From the NCBI GenBank assembly GCA_910587255.1, contig CAJUKT010000096.1, positions 15,254 to 79,253 of the forward strand: DNA of 64,000 nt. Direction: 5' to 3'. The notes beneath the pieces were generated by a model, which was not told the DNA's origin, ran no database searches, and saw only the letters and a list, made by a program, of their open reading frames with translations. This document shows, in pieces, positions 32,128 through 39,400 of this stretch. Position numbers and translations under genes: made by a program. The stretch is from an uncultured Oscillospiraceae bacterium (lineage in GTDB: Bacteria; Bacillota; Clostridia; Oscillospirales; Oscillospiraceae). Numbering within the stretch: position 1 is the first letter of the stretch; each line of letters starts with the position of its first letter.

Positions 32128-33426
32128 CTAGGGCTGGGCGCTTCCGATGACAATCATATTGGGCCAGCGCGCCTCCATGCGCACATCGCTGTACTGCCGG
32201 TCGATGAACTCCTCAAAGGCATTGGCGGGCTCAGGCTGGATGGGCCGGGTGCTGTAGCGCAGCATGGCGGCGCTGGTGAGCAGGGCGTTGCAGGCCATGA
32301 CAAATACCACGATCCAGGTGGCGATCTTGCCCGCCAGGGCGGGCAGGGACTCGATCCCCTTGGACATAGGGGGATAGATCATATTGATCCACACCACCGC
32401 CAGCACGCCCCAGAAAAAGCAGAACAGCACGTTGGTGCGCCCGCCGATGTTCAGCAGCATGTCGCTGTAGTCCCAGAACACCGTGCCGAATACCAGCTCG
32501 GTGAACACGCTGCACAGGTACTCATAAGCGCCGCCCACCAGGAATCCCGCCAGAAAGATATAGCGGTCGCTTTTCTCCGCCAGCCCCTGGAGGGTAACGG
32601 TGAGCACCACCGCCCCCAGCCCCCACACAAAGCTGAAGGGGCCGTAGAGCACGCTGGAGCGGTTCATCCATTCCCCGTCCACCAAGCCGCACCAGAAGGT
32701 CTCGATGATATCCCCCAGCAGGGCGGAGATGAGGAATACCCATACCAGCTTGTCCCAGCACAGGCCCTTGGCAAAGGTGTATGATCCCTCATCCTGTCCT
32801 GGGCCCGTCTCCAGTCCGGGATAGGCCTTTTGCAGACGCTTCCAGACGCTGTTGTAGATGCGCCCGGCCAGCCTGCCCTGGCCGCTGCCCGCCAGACGCT
32901 CCTCGTAGCGGGAGGCGTCCCCGGTGCGCACGGCGTAGAAGACGGCGGCAAAGTCCAGGGCAGTGAGGACAAAGCAGACGATGACCACGAGCTGCCGGAG
33001 CAGATCGGGAACCAGCATCAATCCGGCCAGCAGGAAGGGGTGGATGATGAAATACGTCAGATAATAGACCCCGGCTACCAGGGCGGAGGAAAGAAGACCC
33101 TTGCCCGTGCCGGACAGCAGACGGCTGCGTTCCTGGTTCCAGCGGATCTTGGGCCCCACCCGCTGGAAAAAGTAGTCGCCGATGCGCTCCACCACGGAGG
33201 ACACCACCATGGTGGCCAGGAAGGATAGAACAGGCCGCCCTGCCAGGGTGGGCAGCAGCAGGATCAGAAGGACAAAGGTGAAGCCGTAGGATAGAACCAG
33301 CGGCAGGACGACCACGCCGCGGTTACAAAATTTGCGCCGGCTGACGGCATAGTACCCCGCCTCCGCCGCCCATCCCAGGAAGGAATAGATAAGCAGATAC
33401 AGAGCCAGTTCATAGAAATCATACAA
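32128..33426 (-). CDS. CmpB-type putative ABC transporter permease (PF06541-like), duplicated
   Basis: The 432-residue membrane protein has two related halves: residues about 1-130 (YSFLGWAAEAGYYAV, RGVVVLPLVLSYG) and residues about 215-370 (SALLGDIIETFWCG, SSVLYGPFSFVWGLG). Each has four or so hydrophobic helices with the FLGW...E and GP...GWG-like motifs of the PF06541 family. Members are named ABC transporter permeases, but no ATPase is encoded nearby, so that label is only by homology. The start appears to be TTG with a distant AAAGG, and is uncertain. A sigma-A promoter lies at 33471-33498. The duplication within one chain is unusual for this mostly single-domain family. Confidence 0.78.
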   Translation of the reverse strand: MYDFYELALYLLIYSFLGWAAEAGYYAVSRRKFCNRGVVVLPLVLSYGFTFVLLILLLPTLAGRPVLSFLATMVVSSVVERIGDYFFQRVGPKIRWNQERSRLLSGTGKGLLSSALVAGVYYLTYFIIHPFLLAGLMLVPDLLRQLVVIVCFVLTALDFAAVFYAVRTGDASRYEERLAGSGQGRLAGRIYNSVWKRLQKAYPGLETGPGQDEGSYTFAKGLCWDKLVWVFLISALLGDIIETFWCGLVDGEWMNRSSVLYGPFSFVWGLGAVVLTVTLQGLAEKSDRYIFLAGFLVGGAYEYLCSVFTELVFGTVFWDYSDMLLNIGGRTNVLFCFFWGVLAVVWINMIYPPMSKGIESLPALAGKIATWIVVFVMACNALLTSAAMLRYSTRPIQPEPANAFEEFIDRQYSDVRMEARWPNMIVIGSAQP

Positions 33427-33470
33427 CGATGGTCACAGCCTTTCTCTCTATACGCAGTCTTTTATGCTGG

Positions 33471-33498
33471 ATTATACCATAATTCGAGGATAGTTCAA
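33471..33498 (-). promoter_or_regulatory. Sigma-A promoter of the CmpB-type membrane gene
   Basis: On the minus strand: -35 TTGAAC (33493-33498), 16-bp spacer and perfect -10 TATAAT (33471-33476). Confidence 0.78.
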
Positions 33499-33573
33499 TA
33501 CCCAGCGGGAAGAAATCACAATTCCATGCCTCTCCGCGCCCGGCGGGCAGGGGGATTTCGGCGATATATCCAC

Positions 33574-33602
33574 TTGCATTTTACGCCGAAATGGGTTACA
33601 CT
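33574..33602 (+). promoter_or_regulatory. Sigma-A promoter of the folT riboswitch transcript
   Basis: -35 TTGCAT (33574-33579), 17-bp spacer, -10 TACACT (33597-33602). The predicted start at about 33610 is the first base of the riboswitch P1 helix. Confidence 0.75.
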
Positions 33603-33610
33603 GGAAAATA

Positions 33611-33728
33611 GGCAGAGTAGGAGCGCGCGTGTCAGGAGGCATTGCCTCCGCAGTGCCGGCGGGACGGGGAGTTGTCCGCCGGACGAAAAGCCGCAAGGCT
33701 TGCAGTGCGCCCTCCGCATCCCGCTGCC
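33611..33728 (+). promoter_or_regulatory. Tetrahydrofolate (THF) riboswitch
   Basis: P1 pairs GGCAG (33611-33615) with CTGCC (33724-33728). P2 pairs GGAG-CGCGC with GTGCG-cc-CTCC. The conserved THF-aptamer cores ACGGGGAGTTG, ACGAAAAGCC...GGCTTGC and CGCATCCCGCT all appear in order. It sits in the leader of a FolT-like folate transporter, exactly the expected target. An extra perfect hairpin, GGAGGC-ATT-GCCTCC (33634-33648), is inserted in the 5' half where the family usually has a short joining strand. Downstream, GCCGCA (overlapping the P1 3' strand) can pair with TGCGGC near 33762, a possible alternative fold; control probably acts on translation, because no T-tract terminator is visible. 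Confidence 0.87.
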
Positions 33729-33813
33729 GCATGGTGGAACTGCGCCTTTTGGGCTTCCTTTGTGCGGCATACCCGTTTTGGGTGCTGCCGAATAAAAAAG
33801 GAGGTCTTTTTTT

Positions 33814-34488
33814 ATGGAAATCTTCACAACACCCTTCTCCCGTGCCTACTGGCGGTGCGCCGCGCGTGACGCGAAAAAGCTGCGCGTGCTGGTATTCTCC
33901 GCGCTGATGGTGGCCGCCTGTGTGGCGCTGAGCTACCTGAAATCCATCCCCATTGCCGACAATATCCGAGTGACCTGGGGCTTCCTGTCCAGGGCGCTGT
34001 GCGCCCTGGTGGGCGGGCCGGTGAACGCGCTGCTGTTCGGCTTTGTGGAGGATACGGTGAGCTACTTTATGAACCCGGACGGTGGGTATAACCCCTTTTA
34101 CGTCTTCACCACTATGCTGGGGATGCTCACCTACGCCCTGTTTCTCTACCGCTCGGAGGTGACGGTGACACGCATCTTCCTGGCCAAGCTAGTCACCAAC
34201 ATCCAGAACGTGTTTTTACAGTCGCTAGGCACCTACCTGTGGTACTCCAGCAAGGGGTATTGGGCCATCGTGGGGGTGCGCGCGGTGAAGAACGCCGTGA
34301 TGCTGCCTATTCAAACCATCATGCTGGCGGCGCTGTTCGCCGCGCTGCTGCCTGTGCTGCATCGGATGGGCTATCTGCCCGACCAGGCGGCCCGGCTGAA
34401 GCTGTGGAAGAGGCCGGGGTGGCTGGATCGGCAAAAGACACCGGCCAATGTGGAAGGACCCTCCAGAAAGGACCCTTGGGAGGACTGA
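33814..34488 (+). CDS. folT: Folate ECF transporter S component FolT
   Basis: The 224-residue protein is a FolT-type substrate-binding S component: about six hydrophobic helices, GFLSRALCALVGGPVNALLFG near residues 60-80, and a basic C-terminus. It captures folate and works with a shared ECF energizing module that is not in this window. The THF riboswitch upstream supports the folate assignment. AAGGAGG lies nine bases before the ATG, and the A-run and T-run on either side of it can pair so that the ribosome site sits in a small loop. Confidence 0.9.
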   Translation: MEIFTTPFSRAYWRCAARDAKKLRVLVFSALMVAACVALSYLKSIPIADNIRVTWGFLSRALCALVGGPVNALLFGFVEDTVSYFMNPDGGYNPFYVFTTMLGMLTYALFLYRSEVTVTRIFLAKLVTNIQNVFLQSLGTYLWYSSKGYWAIVGVRAVKNAVMLPIQTIMLAALFAALLPVLHRMGYLPDQAARLKLWKRPGWLDRQKTPANVEGPSRKDPWED

Positions 34489-34509
34489 CCGCCTGGACCG
34501 CATAACCAG

Positions 34510-34555
34510 AGCCATGTCCGCATACCTTCCCATGAGGGGGGATGCGGACATGGCT
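34510..34555 (+). promoter_or_regulatory. Hairpin that encloses the ribosome site and start codon of the AGCS gene
   Basis: AGCCATGTCCGCAT (34510-34523) pairs perfectly with ATGCGGACATGGCT (34542-34555), which contains the ATG start of the symporter; the loop holds its GAGGGGGG ribosome site. Three more T residues follow, so it could act as a folT terminator or as a translation control element. Confidence 0.7.
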
Positions 34556-35938
34556 TTTGTTCAGTGGCTGGGGGATTTTCTGTGGGGCGGGCCGCTGCTG
34601 GCAGCGTTTCTGGCGGTGGGGCTGTGGTATTCTTTTGGCTCCGGCTTTTTCCAGCTCTTCGGGCTGCCTGTGTGGTGGAGGACCACAATGGGCTCCCTGT
34701 TCCGGCGAAGGAAGGGGGAGGGTGAGGGCGGCGGGGTGACCCAGCTACAGGCCTTATCCACCGCCCTGGCGGCCACCATCGGAACCGGCTCCATCGCCGG
34801 GGTGGCCACCGCCATCGCCTACGGCGGGCCGGGGGCGGTGTTCTGGATGTGGATGTCCGCCCTGCTGGGGATGATGACCGGGTGTGGGGAGAAGATTTTG
34901 GCGGTGCGCCACCGGGAGCGCGGCCCTGACGGACACTGGCGGGGCGGCCCCATGCAGTATATGGGGAAGGGGCTGCGCCTGCCAGGATTGGCAAAAATAT
35001 TTGCCCTTTTGTGCATTGGGGAGACGCTGACAGGAGGCAATCTGGCCCAGGCAAACTCCATTGCCACGGCCCTGTCCGCTTCCGGGGGGATCAACCCTAT
35101 GGCGGTGGGCGTGGTGCTGGCGGTGGTCACCGCCGTGGTGCTGATGGGGGGCATCCGCCGAATCGGCAGGCTGTGTGAGCTGCTGGTACCCGCCATGGCG
35201 CTGCTGTTTGTGGGGGCAGGGCTGGCGGTGATTGCCGTCAACTGGCAGGCGGCGCCGGAGGCGCTGGAACAGATTGTGCGCTACGCCTTTGCTCCCCGGG
35301 CGGTGGCGGGAGGCTATGCCATGGGGACAGCCCTGCGTTATGGGGTGGCCCGGGGGGTGTTTACCAATGAGGCCGGGGTGGGTATGTCCGCCATCGCACA
35401 TGCCTGCGCCGATGTGGACGAGCCGGCCGAGCAGGGGATGTGGGGCATTTTTGAGGTATTCTTTGCCACCATGGTTATCTGTACGGTGACGGCGCTGGTT
35501 ATACTCACCTCCGGGGTGTACGACCCGGCCCGGATGCTGCCTCTGGCAGAGGGTGGCACGGTGCCCCGGGAACTGCTGGGTGCGCCGCTGACGGTGGCGG
35601 GGTTTGCCACCCTGTTTGGCGAGGCGGGGGAGTGGATTGTGTCGGTGAGCCTGATTTTGTTCGCGTTTACCTCCCTCATTGGCTCAGGGTATTACGGGCG
35701 GCGGGGAGTAGAGACGCTTACCCCCGCACGGTGGGCCCAGGGGCTATATCTGCTGGCGTTTCCCGCCTTCATTGTGCTGGGAGCTGTGGGAGATGTTACG
35801 GCGGTGTGGCAGGTGGTGGATGTATTCAGCGGTGTGCTGGCGGTGGTAAATCTGCCCGCGCTGCTGCTTCTGTCGCCGGAAGCGCTCTATCTGCTGCGGG
35901 TATGGCTGGTGGGGCAAAAAAAGAAAATGGAGAATTGA
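34550..35938 (+). CDS. Sodium:alanine (AGCS family) symporter
   Basis: The 462-residue membrane protein begins MAFVQWLGDFLWGGPLLA and follows the AGCS pattern: LSTALAATIGTGSIAGVATAIA in parts near residue 68, GGPMQYM near residue 132, and the family signature FTNEAGVGMSAIAHA near residue 275. It should import alanine or glycine with sodium. ATG 34550 is favoured by GAGGGGGG eight bases upstream and by the family N-terminus; the longer frame from 34448 overlaps folT. The start codon sits in the 3' arm of a 14-bp hairpin. Confidence 0.92.
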   Translation: MAFVQWLGDFLWGGPLLAAFLAVGLWYSFGSGFFQLFGLPVWWRTTMGSLFRRRKGEGEGGGVTQLQALSTALAATIGTGSIAGVATAIAYGGPGAVFWMWMSALLGMMTGCGEKILAVRHRERGPDGHWRGGPMQYMGKGLRLPGLAKIFALLCIGETLTGGNLAQANSIATALSASGGINPMAVGVVLAVVTAVVLMGGIRRIGRLCELLVPAMALLFVGAGLAVIAVNWQAAPEALEQIVRYAFAPRAVAGGYAMGTALRYGVARGVFTNEAGVGMSAIAHACADVDEPAEQGMWGIFEVFFATMVICTVTALVILTSGVYDPARMLPLAEGGTVPRELLGAPLTVAGFATLFGEAGEWIVSVSLILFAFTSLIGSGYYGRRGVETLTPARWAQGLYLLAFPAFIVLGAVGDVTAVWQVVDVFSGVLAVVNLPALLLLSPEALYLLRVWLVGQKKKMEN

Positions 35939-35949
35939 GAAGAATCCAC

Positions 35950-35977
35950 TTGACAACGGGAGAAAAGCTGGTATAAT
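35950..35977 (+). promoter_or_regulatory. Sigma-A promoter of tRNA-Ser
   Basis: Perfect -35 TTGACA (35950-35955), 16-bp spacer, perfect -10 TATAAT (35972-35977). It lies 12 bases after the symporter stop codon and yields a ~50-nt leader before the tRNA. Confidence 0.9.
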
Positions 35978-36034
35978 AATCTACGTTGCGCCGCACTACA
36001 GCGGCGAGAAGCATTGTGACTTCGCCACCGATTT

Positions 36035-36125
36035 GCAGCGGTATCGAAGAGGTCATAACGAGCACGATTGGAAATCGTGTAGCGGCTGAAACCGCTCGAG
36101 GGTTCGAATCCCTCCCGCTGCGCCA
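36035..36125 (+). tRNA. tRNA-Ser (anticodon GGA)
   Basis: The acceptor pairs GCAGCGG with CCGCTGC, followed by discriminator G and an encoded CCA. The anticodon stem-loop is CACGA-TTGGAAA-TCGTG, giving GGA, and the T-arm is GAGGG-TTCGAAT-CCCTC. The long variable arm (AGCGG-ctgaaa-CCGCT) is the class II hallmark of tRNA-Ser. Confidence 0.97.
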
Positions 36126-36133
36126 TAAGAACC

Positions 36134-36185
36134 AAACGGTGGATACCGTAGGCGTTCAGCCTACGGTATCCACCGTTTTTGGAAT
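36134..36185 (+). terminator. Terminator of tRNA-Ser
   Basis: A perfect 20-bp stem (36134-36153 with 36159-36178) around a five-base loop, with T-rich sequence after it. Confidence 0.93.
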
Positions 36186-36240
36186 TTTTATCCCCTCATT
36201 TTTCGCACGGTGAACAGCAGATGCCAACGGGCAATTTTAA

Positions 36241-36265
36241 GCGTCTGACGGGACTCGAACCCGCA
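36241..36265 (-). other. Partial tRNA-like sequence (T-arm and 3' acceptor strand)
   Basis: On the minus strand the sequence reads GCGGG-TTCGAGT-CCCGT, a good T-arm, followed by CAGACGC where the 3' acceptor strand would be. No D-arm, anticodon arm or matching 5' acceptor strand is nearby. It looks like the 3' tRNA fragment left at one end of an integrated element. Confidence 0.6.
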
Positions 36266-36304
36266 CAGTCACAATTGGGGTTAGCTCCCATTTTGAGCGG
36301 GAAA

Positions 36305-36457
36305 AAATGCGTTATTTTAGCTGGGGCGCTATGGGCGGAGAGCGTCAAAACCTTGAACGATGTCCTCCGTATCGCCTCCAGTCTGGGCCAATACGAGTTC
36401 ATTGAGGGCGTTATCACAGACAAAGAGCTGGGAGGTTGTCTGGAGGTGTGGCCATAA
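36305..36457 (+). pseudogene. Remnant reading frame of an accessory-element protein
   Basis: A short open stretch reads through ALWAESVKTLNDVLRIAS and then QYEFIEGVITDKELGG before a stop. The segment FIEGV.T.KELG resembles small proteins of conjugative elements (antirestriction-like ORFs) as I recall them, but the match is weak and the frame has no clear start. It lies directly before the relaxase remnant, which supports an origin in the same dead element. Confidence 0.35.
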
Positions 36458-36780
36458 GCCAGGTATTATCCACAAAAAATCATTCTGCCAGCCCACGCAC
36501 CGCCAGAGTTTCAAGCCCGCTCTACGATCTGGAACTCCGTGGAGCAGATTGAGAAATCCAGTGATGGCTCAGCTTGCCCGTGAAATTGAACTTACCCTTC
36601 CCGTGGAACTGTCCAGAGCGGCACAGCTAGCACTTTGTCCGTTCCTACGTCCAGGACAATTTTGTAGCTGCTGGGATGTGCGCTGACTTTGTAGCTCCAT
36701 GATAAGAGTGATAGGAACCCTCATGCTCACATAATGCTGACGATCCGGCCCCTTCATCCTGATGGTATAAGCCCGTTATG
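36458..36780 (+). pseudogene. Decayed MobA/MobL family relaxase
   Basis: Segments of a relaxase can be read one after another in changing frames: YYPQKIILPAHAPPEF and IWNSVEQIEKS (from 36458), then AQLAREIELTLPVELSRAAQ (from about 36563), then FVRSYVQDNFVAAGMCADF (from about 36634), then after a stop HDKSDRNPHAHIMLTIRPLH (from about 36712). The last segment contains the HxH metal-binding histidines of MobA/MobL relaxases, which nick plasmid or element DNA for conjugative transfer. At least three frameshifts or stops separate the pieces, and both ends of the gene are missing, so it cannot be functional. Confidence 0.85.
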
Positions 36781-36813
36781 ATCTCAATAATCACTTTAAT
36801 ATTATATTTTCTG

Positions 36814-37584
36814 TTACAGTTCTTTCCGTATTCGATTCAGCGCGTTTTTCTCCAGCCGAGACACCTGAGCCTGGGAGATACCTACCTCGGCAGACACCTC
36901 CATCTGGGTTTTTCCCTGGAAAAAGCGCAGTGCCAAAATGCGCCGTTCCCGCTCATCCAGCTTGCTGATCGCGTCTCCCAGCGCAATATGCTCTAGCCAT
37001 GCCTCATCGGTGTTTTTCTTGTCCTTCACCTGATCCATCACGCACACTGTATCGCCGCCATCCGAGTACACTGGCTCAAACAGGGATACCGGGTCCACCA
37101 CCGCGTCCAGCGCCATCACCACATCCTCCCGGCGCAGCTCCAGTATTTGGGCAATCTCATCCACTGTGGGCTCCTTCTGGTGCTCCGCCATATACTTCTC
37201 CTTGGCCTGGAGCACCCGGTATGCCGTGTCCCGCACCGACCGAGATACCCGGATAGCGCTGTTGTCACGAAGATACCGCCGGATTTCACCCACGATCATG
37301 GGGACGCCATAGGTAGAAAAACGCACATCCATTTCAATATTGAAATTATCAATAGCCTTGATAAGGCCAATACAGCCCACCTGAAACAGGTCGTCCACAT
37401 TTTCTCCCCTGCCGGCAAACTTCTGGATCACCGACAGAACCAGCCGCAGATTACCGGAGATCAGCTCCTCCCTGGCTCCCATGTCCCCCGCCCGGGCCCG
37501 GCGCAGCAATTCCATGCTCTCCTCGCTTTTAAGCACCTTCAGCTTGGACGTATTGACCCCGCAGATCTCCACCTTGCCCTGCAC
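36814..37584 (-). CDS. sigG: Forespore RNA polymerase sigma factor SigG
   Basis: The 256-residue protein has the SigG N-terminus KVEICGVNTSKL, region 2 with NLRLVLSVIQKFAGRGEN and DLFQVGCIGLIKAIDNF, and region 4 with GISQAQVSRLEKNALNRI. SigG drives late forespore genes. GTG 37584 is six bases after TGAGGTG. The promoter upstream (37617-37645) matches the SigF/SigG type. It follows sigE, as in Bacillus and Clostridium. Confidence 0.95.
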   Translation of the reverse strand: MQGKVEICGVNTSKLKVLKSEESMELLRRARAGDMGAREELISGNLRLVLSVIQKFAGRGENVDDLFQVGCIGLIKAIDNFNIEMDVRFSTYGVPMIVGEIRRYLRDNSAIRVSRSVRDTAYRVLQAKEKYMAEHQKEPTVDEIAQILELRREDVVMALDAVVDPVSLFEPVYSDGGDTVCVMDQVKDKKNTDEAWLEHIALGDAISKLDERERRILALRFFQGKTQMEVSAEVGISQAQVSRLEKNALNRIRKEL

Positions 37585-37616
37585 CGCGAACACCTCACTC
37601 GGAATTGATTCAAAGT

Positions 37617-37645
37617 CAGTATTTCCGATGAGCGCCCATTCATAC
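37617..37645 (-). promoter_or_regulatory. Predicted SigF/SigG-type promoter of sigG
   Basis: On the minus strand the -10 reads GGAAATACTG (37617-37626), matching GGNRANAHTR at every position, with GTATG (37641-37645) as -35 at a 14-base spacing, one mismatch to GYWTA. Its place directly before sigG fits SigF activation and SigG self-activation known in Bacillus. Confidence 0.75.
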
Positions 37646-37717
37646 TGTGGCGGGGCAGGCTATATTTTTTATCGTCAGACCACTTTCGATGGAATTTTTT
37701 GTTCCCCCTTTCTTACG

Positions 37718-38440
37718 TCACATCATCCGCAGAATCTCCTTTTTCAGCCGGTCGATGATCCGTTTTTCCAGGCGAGAGATGTAGGATTGACTGATGCCCA
37801 GCTGATCCGCTACCTCCTTCTGGGTCCGTTCCCTCCGTCCATCCAGGCCAAAGCGCAGCGTGATGATGGTGCGTTCCCGCTCCGACAGCTTTGTGATCGC
37901 CGTAAACAGGAGATCCCGATCCACATCGTCCTCCAACGGCTTTTCAATGCTGTCCCCTTCGGTGCCCAGCACATCGGACAGAAGCAGTTCATTGCCGTCC
38001 CAGTCAGTGTTCAGCGGTTCGTCCAGAGACACCTCTCCCCGGCGGTTGGCATTTTTTCGCAGATACATCAGGATCTCATTCTCAATGCACCGGGACGCAT
38101 AGGTGGCCAGCTTGATATTTTTGGCAGGTTTATAGGTCTCAACTGCCTTGATCAACCCGATAGTGCCAATGGAAATCAAGTCCTCAATGCCTACCCCGGT
38201 GTTTTCAAACCGCCGGGCGATATATACCACCAACCGCAGGTTGTGCTCGATAAGGCGGGAACGGGCGGGCAGCCGGGTATCCTCCCCCTCCAGCTCGGCT
38301 AGAAGCCGTCCCTCCTCCTCCCGGGTCAGCGGAGCCGGCAGAGTGTCGCTGCCCCCAATATAGTGGATCGAACCTTGGACCGGGACGCCAAGCCGGGCCA
38401 GTAGACGGCACAGCCATAAATATGTATCGGTTAACAGCAC
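37718..38440 (-). CDS. sigE: Mother-cell RNA polymerase sigma factor SigE (pro-form)
   Basis: The 240-residue protein has an N-terminal pro-segment (hydrophobic helix then HYIGGSDTLPAPL, where SpoIIGA cuts in Bacillus), region 2 with NLRLVVYIARRFENTG and DLISIGTIGLIKAVETY, and region 4 with LGISQSYISRLEKRI. It controls early mother-cell sporulation genes. The gene starts one base after the spoIIGA stop, so protease and substrate are made together. Confidence 0.96.
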   Translation of the reverse strand: MLLTDTYLWLCRLLARLGVPVQGSIHYIGGSDTLPAPLTREEEGRLLAELEGEDTRLPARSRLIEHNLRLVVYIARRFENTGVGIEDLISIGTIGLIKAVETYKPAKNIKLATYASRCIENEILMYLRKNANRRGEVSLDEPLNTDWDGNELLLSDVLGTEGDSIEKPLEDDVDRDLLFTAITKLSERERTIITLRFGLDGRRERTQKEVADQLGISQSYISRLEKRIIDRLKKEILRMM

Positions 38441-38441
38441 T

Positions 38442-39275
38442 CTAAATTCCTCCTATCAACGCCTGATACCCGCCGCCATCGTCCAGCGGCGTGGGTGACA
38501 GCGCCACCAGCAGCCTGCCCAGCGGCCTCCCATCCACCGTCACCTGCCGGGAGCGCAGAGCCAGCAGCATCCCGCACTCCACCCCCACCGCCCGATAGGG
38601 GACGAGACGCGCCTGCCGTGATCCGATGGCATGACACCGCTCCACCGACTGGACAGGGTTTCCGGGATCCGCCCAATCAGGCAGGGCTCCGGCCAGAGCA
38701 TGGCAGTATGCCACCACCACCGGGCGGTTATCGGCGGGGTCGGTAAGGGTATGGCCGGTGTCCCGCAGTGCGGTCATATCCACCGTCTTTTCCCCCAACA
38801 CAATTTTCAATTGGGCCAGTTCCCCGCCATGCCGTCCCACCCGGCGAAAAAACAGAGAGAGCACAAAATAGCACGCTACAAAGGACAACAGCAGCAGCCG
38901 GACATCAATAGGCGTATAGAATACTCCGTGCTCCAGCGTAAGCGAGGCGTTCCCCAACAGCTCCAACCCCAGTACCACTCCCGCCAGGGCGGCGGATGCG
39001 CCAAAAAAGAGCACCGTCACCCGCAAAAGGTACCGCTCCCCGCCATAGGCGGCAAGGGCCATCAGCACCCCTGATGCCAGTTTACACGGCCAAGCGGCCA
39101 GCCAAGCCAAGCCAGGCAGAAAGATCAGCGCCGCGTACAGCGCTCCCGCAGCTGCTCCCAAGCCGATGCGCCAGCGCGCCAGCGCCGCCCCCGCCATCCG
39201 GCCCGCCGCCAGCAGCAACAGGTAGTTGGCGATCAGGTTCAGCAAAAACAGTAGATCTATGTATACCACCGTCAC
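38442..39275 (-). CDS. spoIIGA: Sporulation sigma-E factor-processing peptidase SpoIIGA
   Basis: The 277-residue protein has five hydrophobic N-terminal helices and a C-terminal aspartic-protease-like domain with LRDTGHTLTDP; the Asp of DTG is near residue 172. SpoIIGA cleaves pro-SigE after a forespore signal. The start is GTG with AGGGGAGG nine bases upstream. A -10-like TATAAT on the minus strand at 39311-39316 has no clear -35 at normal spacing; in Bacillus this promoter depends on Spo0A, and the same may hold here. Confidence 0.93.
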   Translation of the reverse strand: MTVVYIDLLFLLNLIANYLLLLAAGRMAGAALARWRIGLGAAAGALYAALIFLPGLAWLAAWPCKLASGVLMALAAYGGERYLLRVTVLFFGASAALAGVVLGLELLGNASLTLEHGVFYTPIDVRLLLLSFVACYFVLSLFFRRVGRHGGELAQLKIVLGEKTVDMTALRDTGHTLTDPADNRPVVVAYCHALAGALPDWADPGNPVQSVERCHAIGSRQARLVPYRAVGVECGMLLALRSRQVTVDGRPLGRLLVALSPTPLDDGGGYQALIGGI

Positions 39276-39355
39276 CAGGCCGGGCCTCCCCTCTATCAGT
39301 CCTGCCCAAAATTATAGCCTTGCATGGCATCAAAAAAAGCCGAAGCAAGTCCAAG

Positions 39356-39392
39356 AAATAAAAAAATGGCCCGCCGGTCTTGCCCGGCGGGC
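39356..39392 (-). terminator. Rho-independent terminator after the HisC-like gene
   Basis: GGCCCGCCGG and CCGGCGGGCC form a 10-bp stem; on the minus strand it is followed by a run of seven T residues. Confidence 0.93.
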
Positions 39393-39400
39393 CGCTGCTG

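Noticed and set aside
39311..39316. TATAAT before spoIIGA
   Set aside because: No -35 at normal spacing and no clear Spo0A box, so I mention it only in the gene entry.
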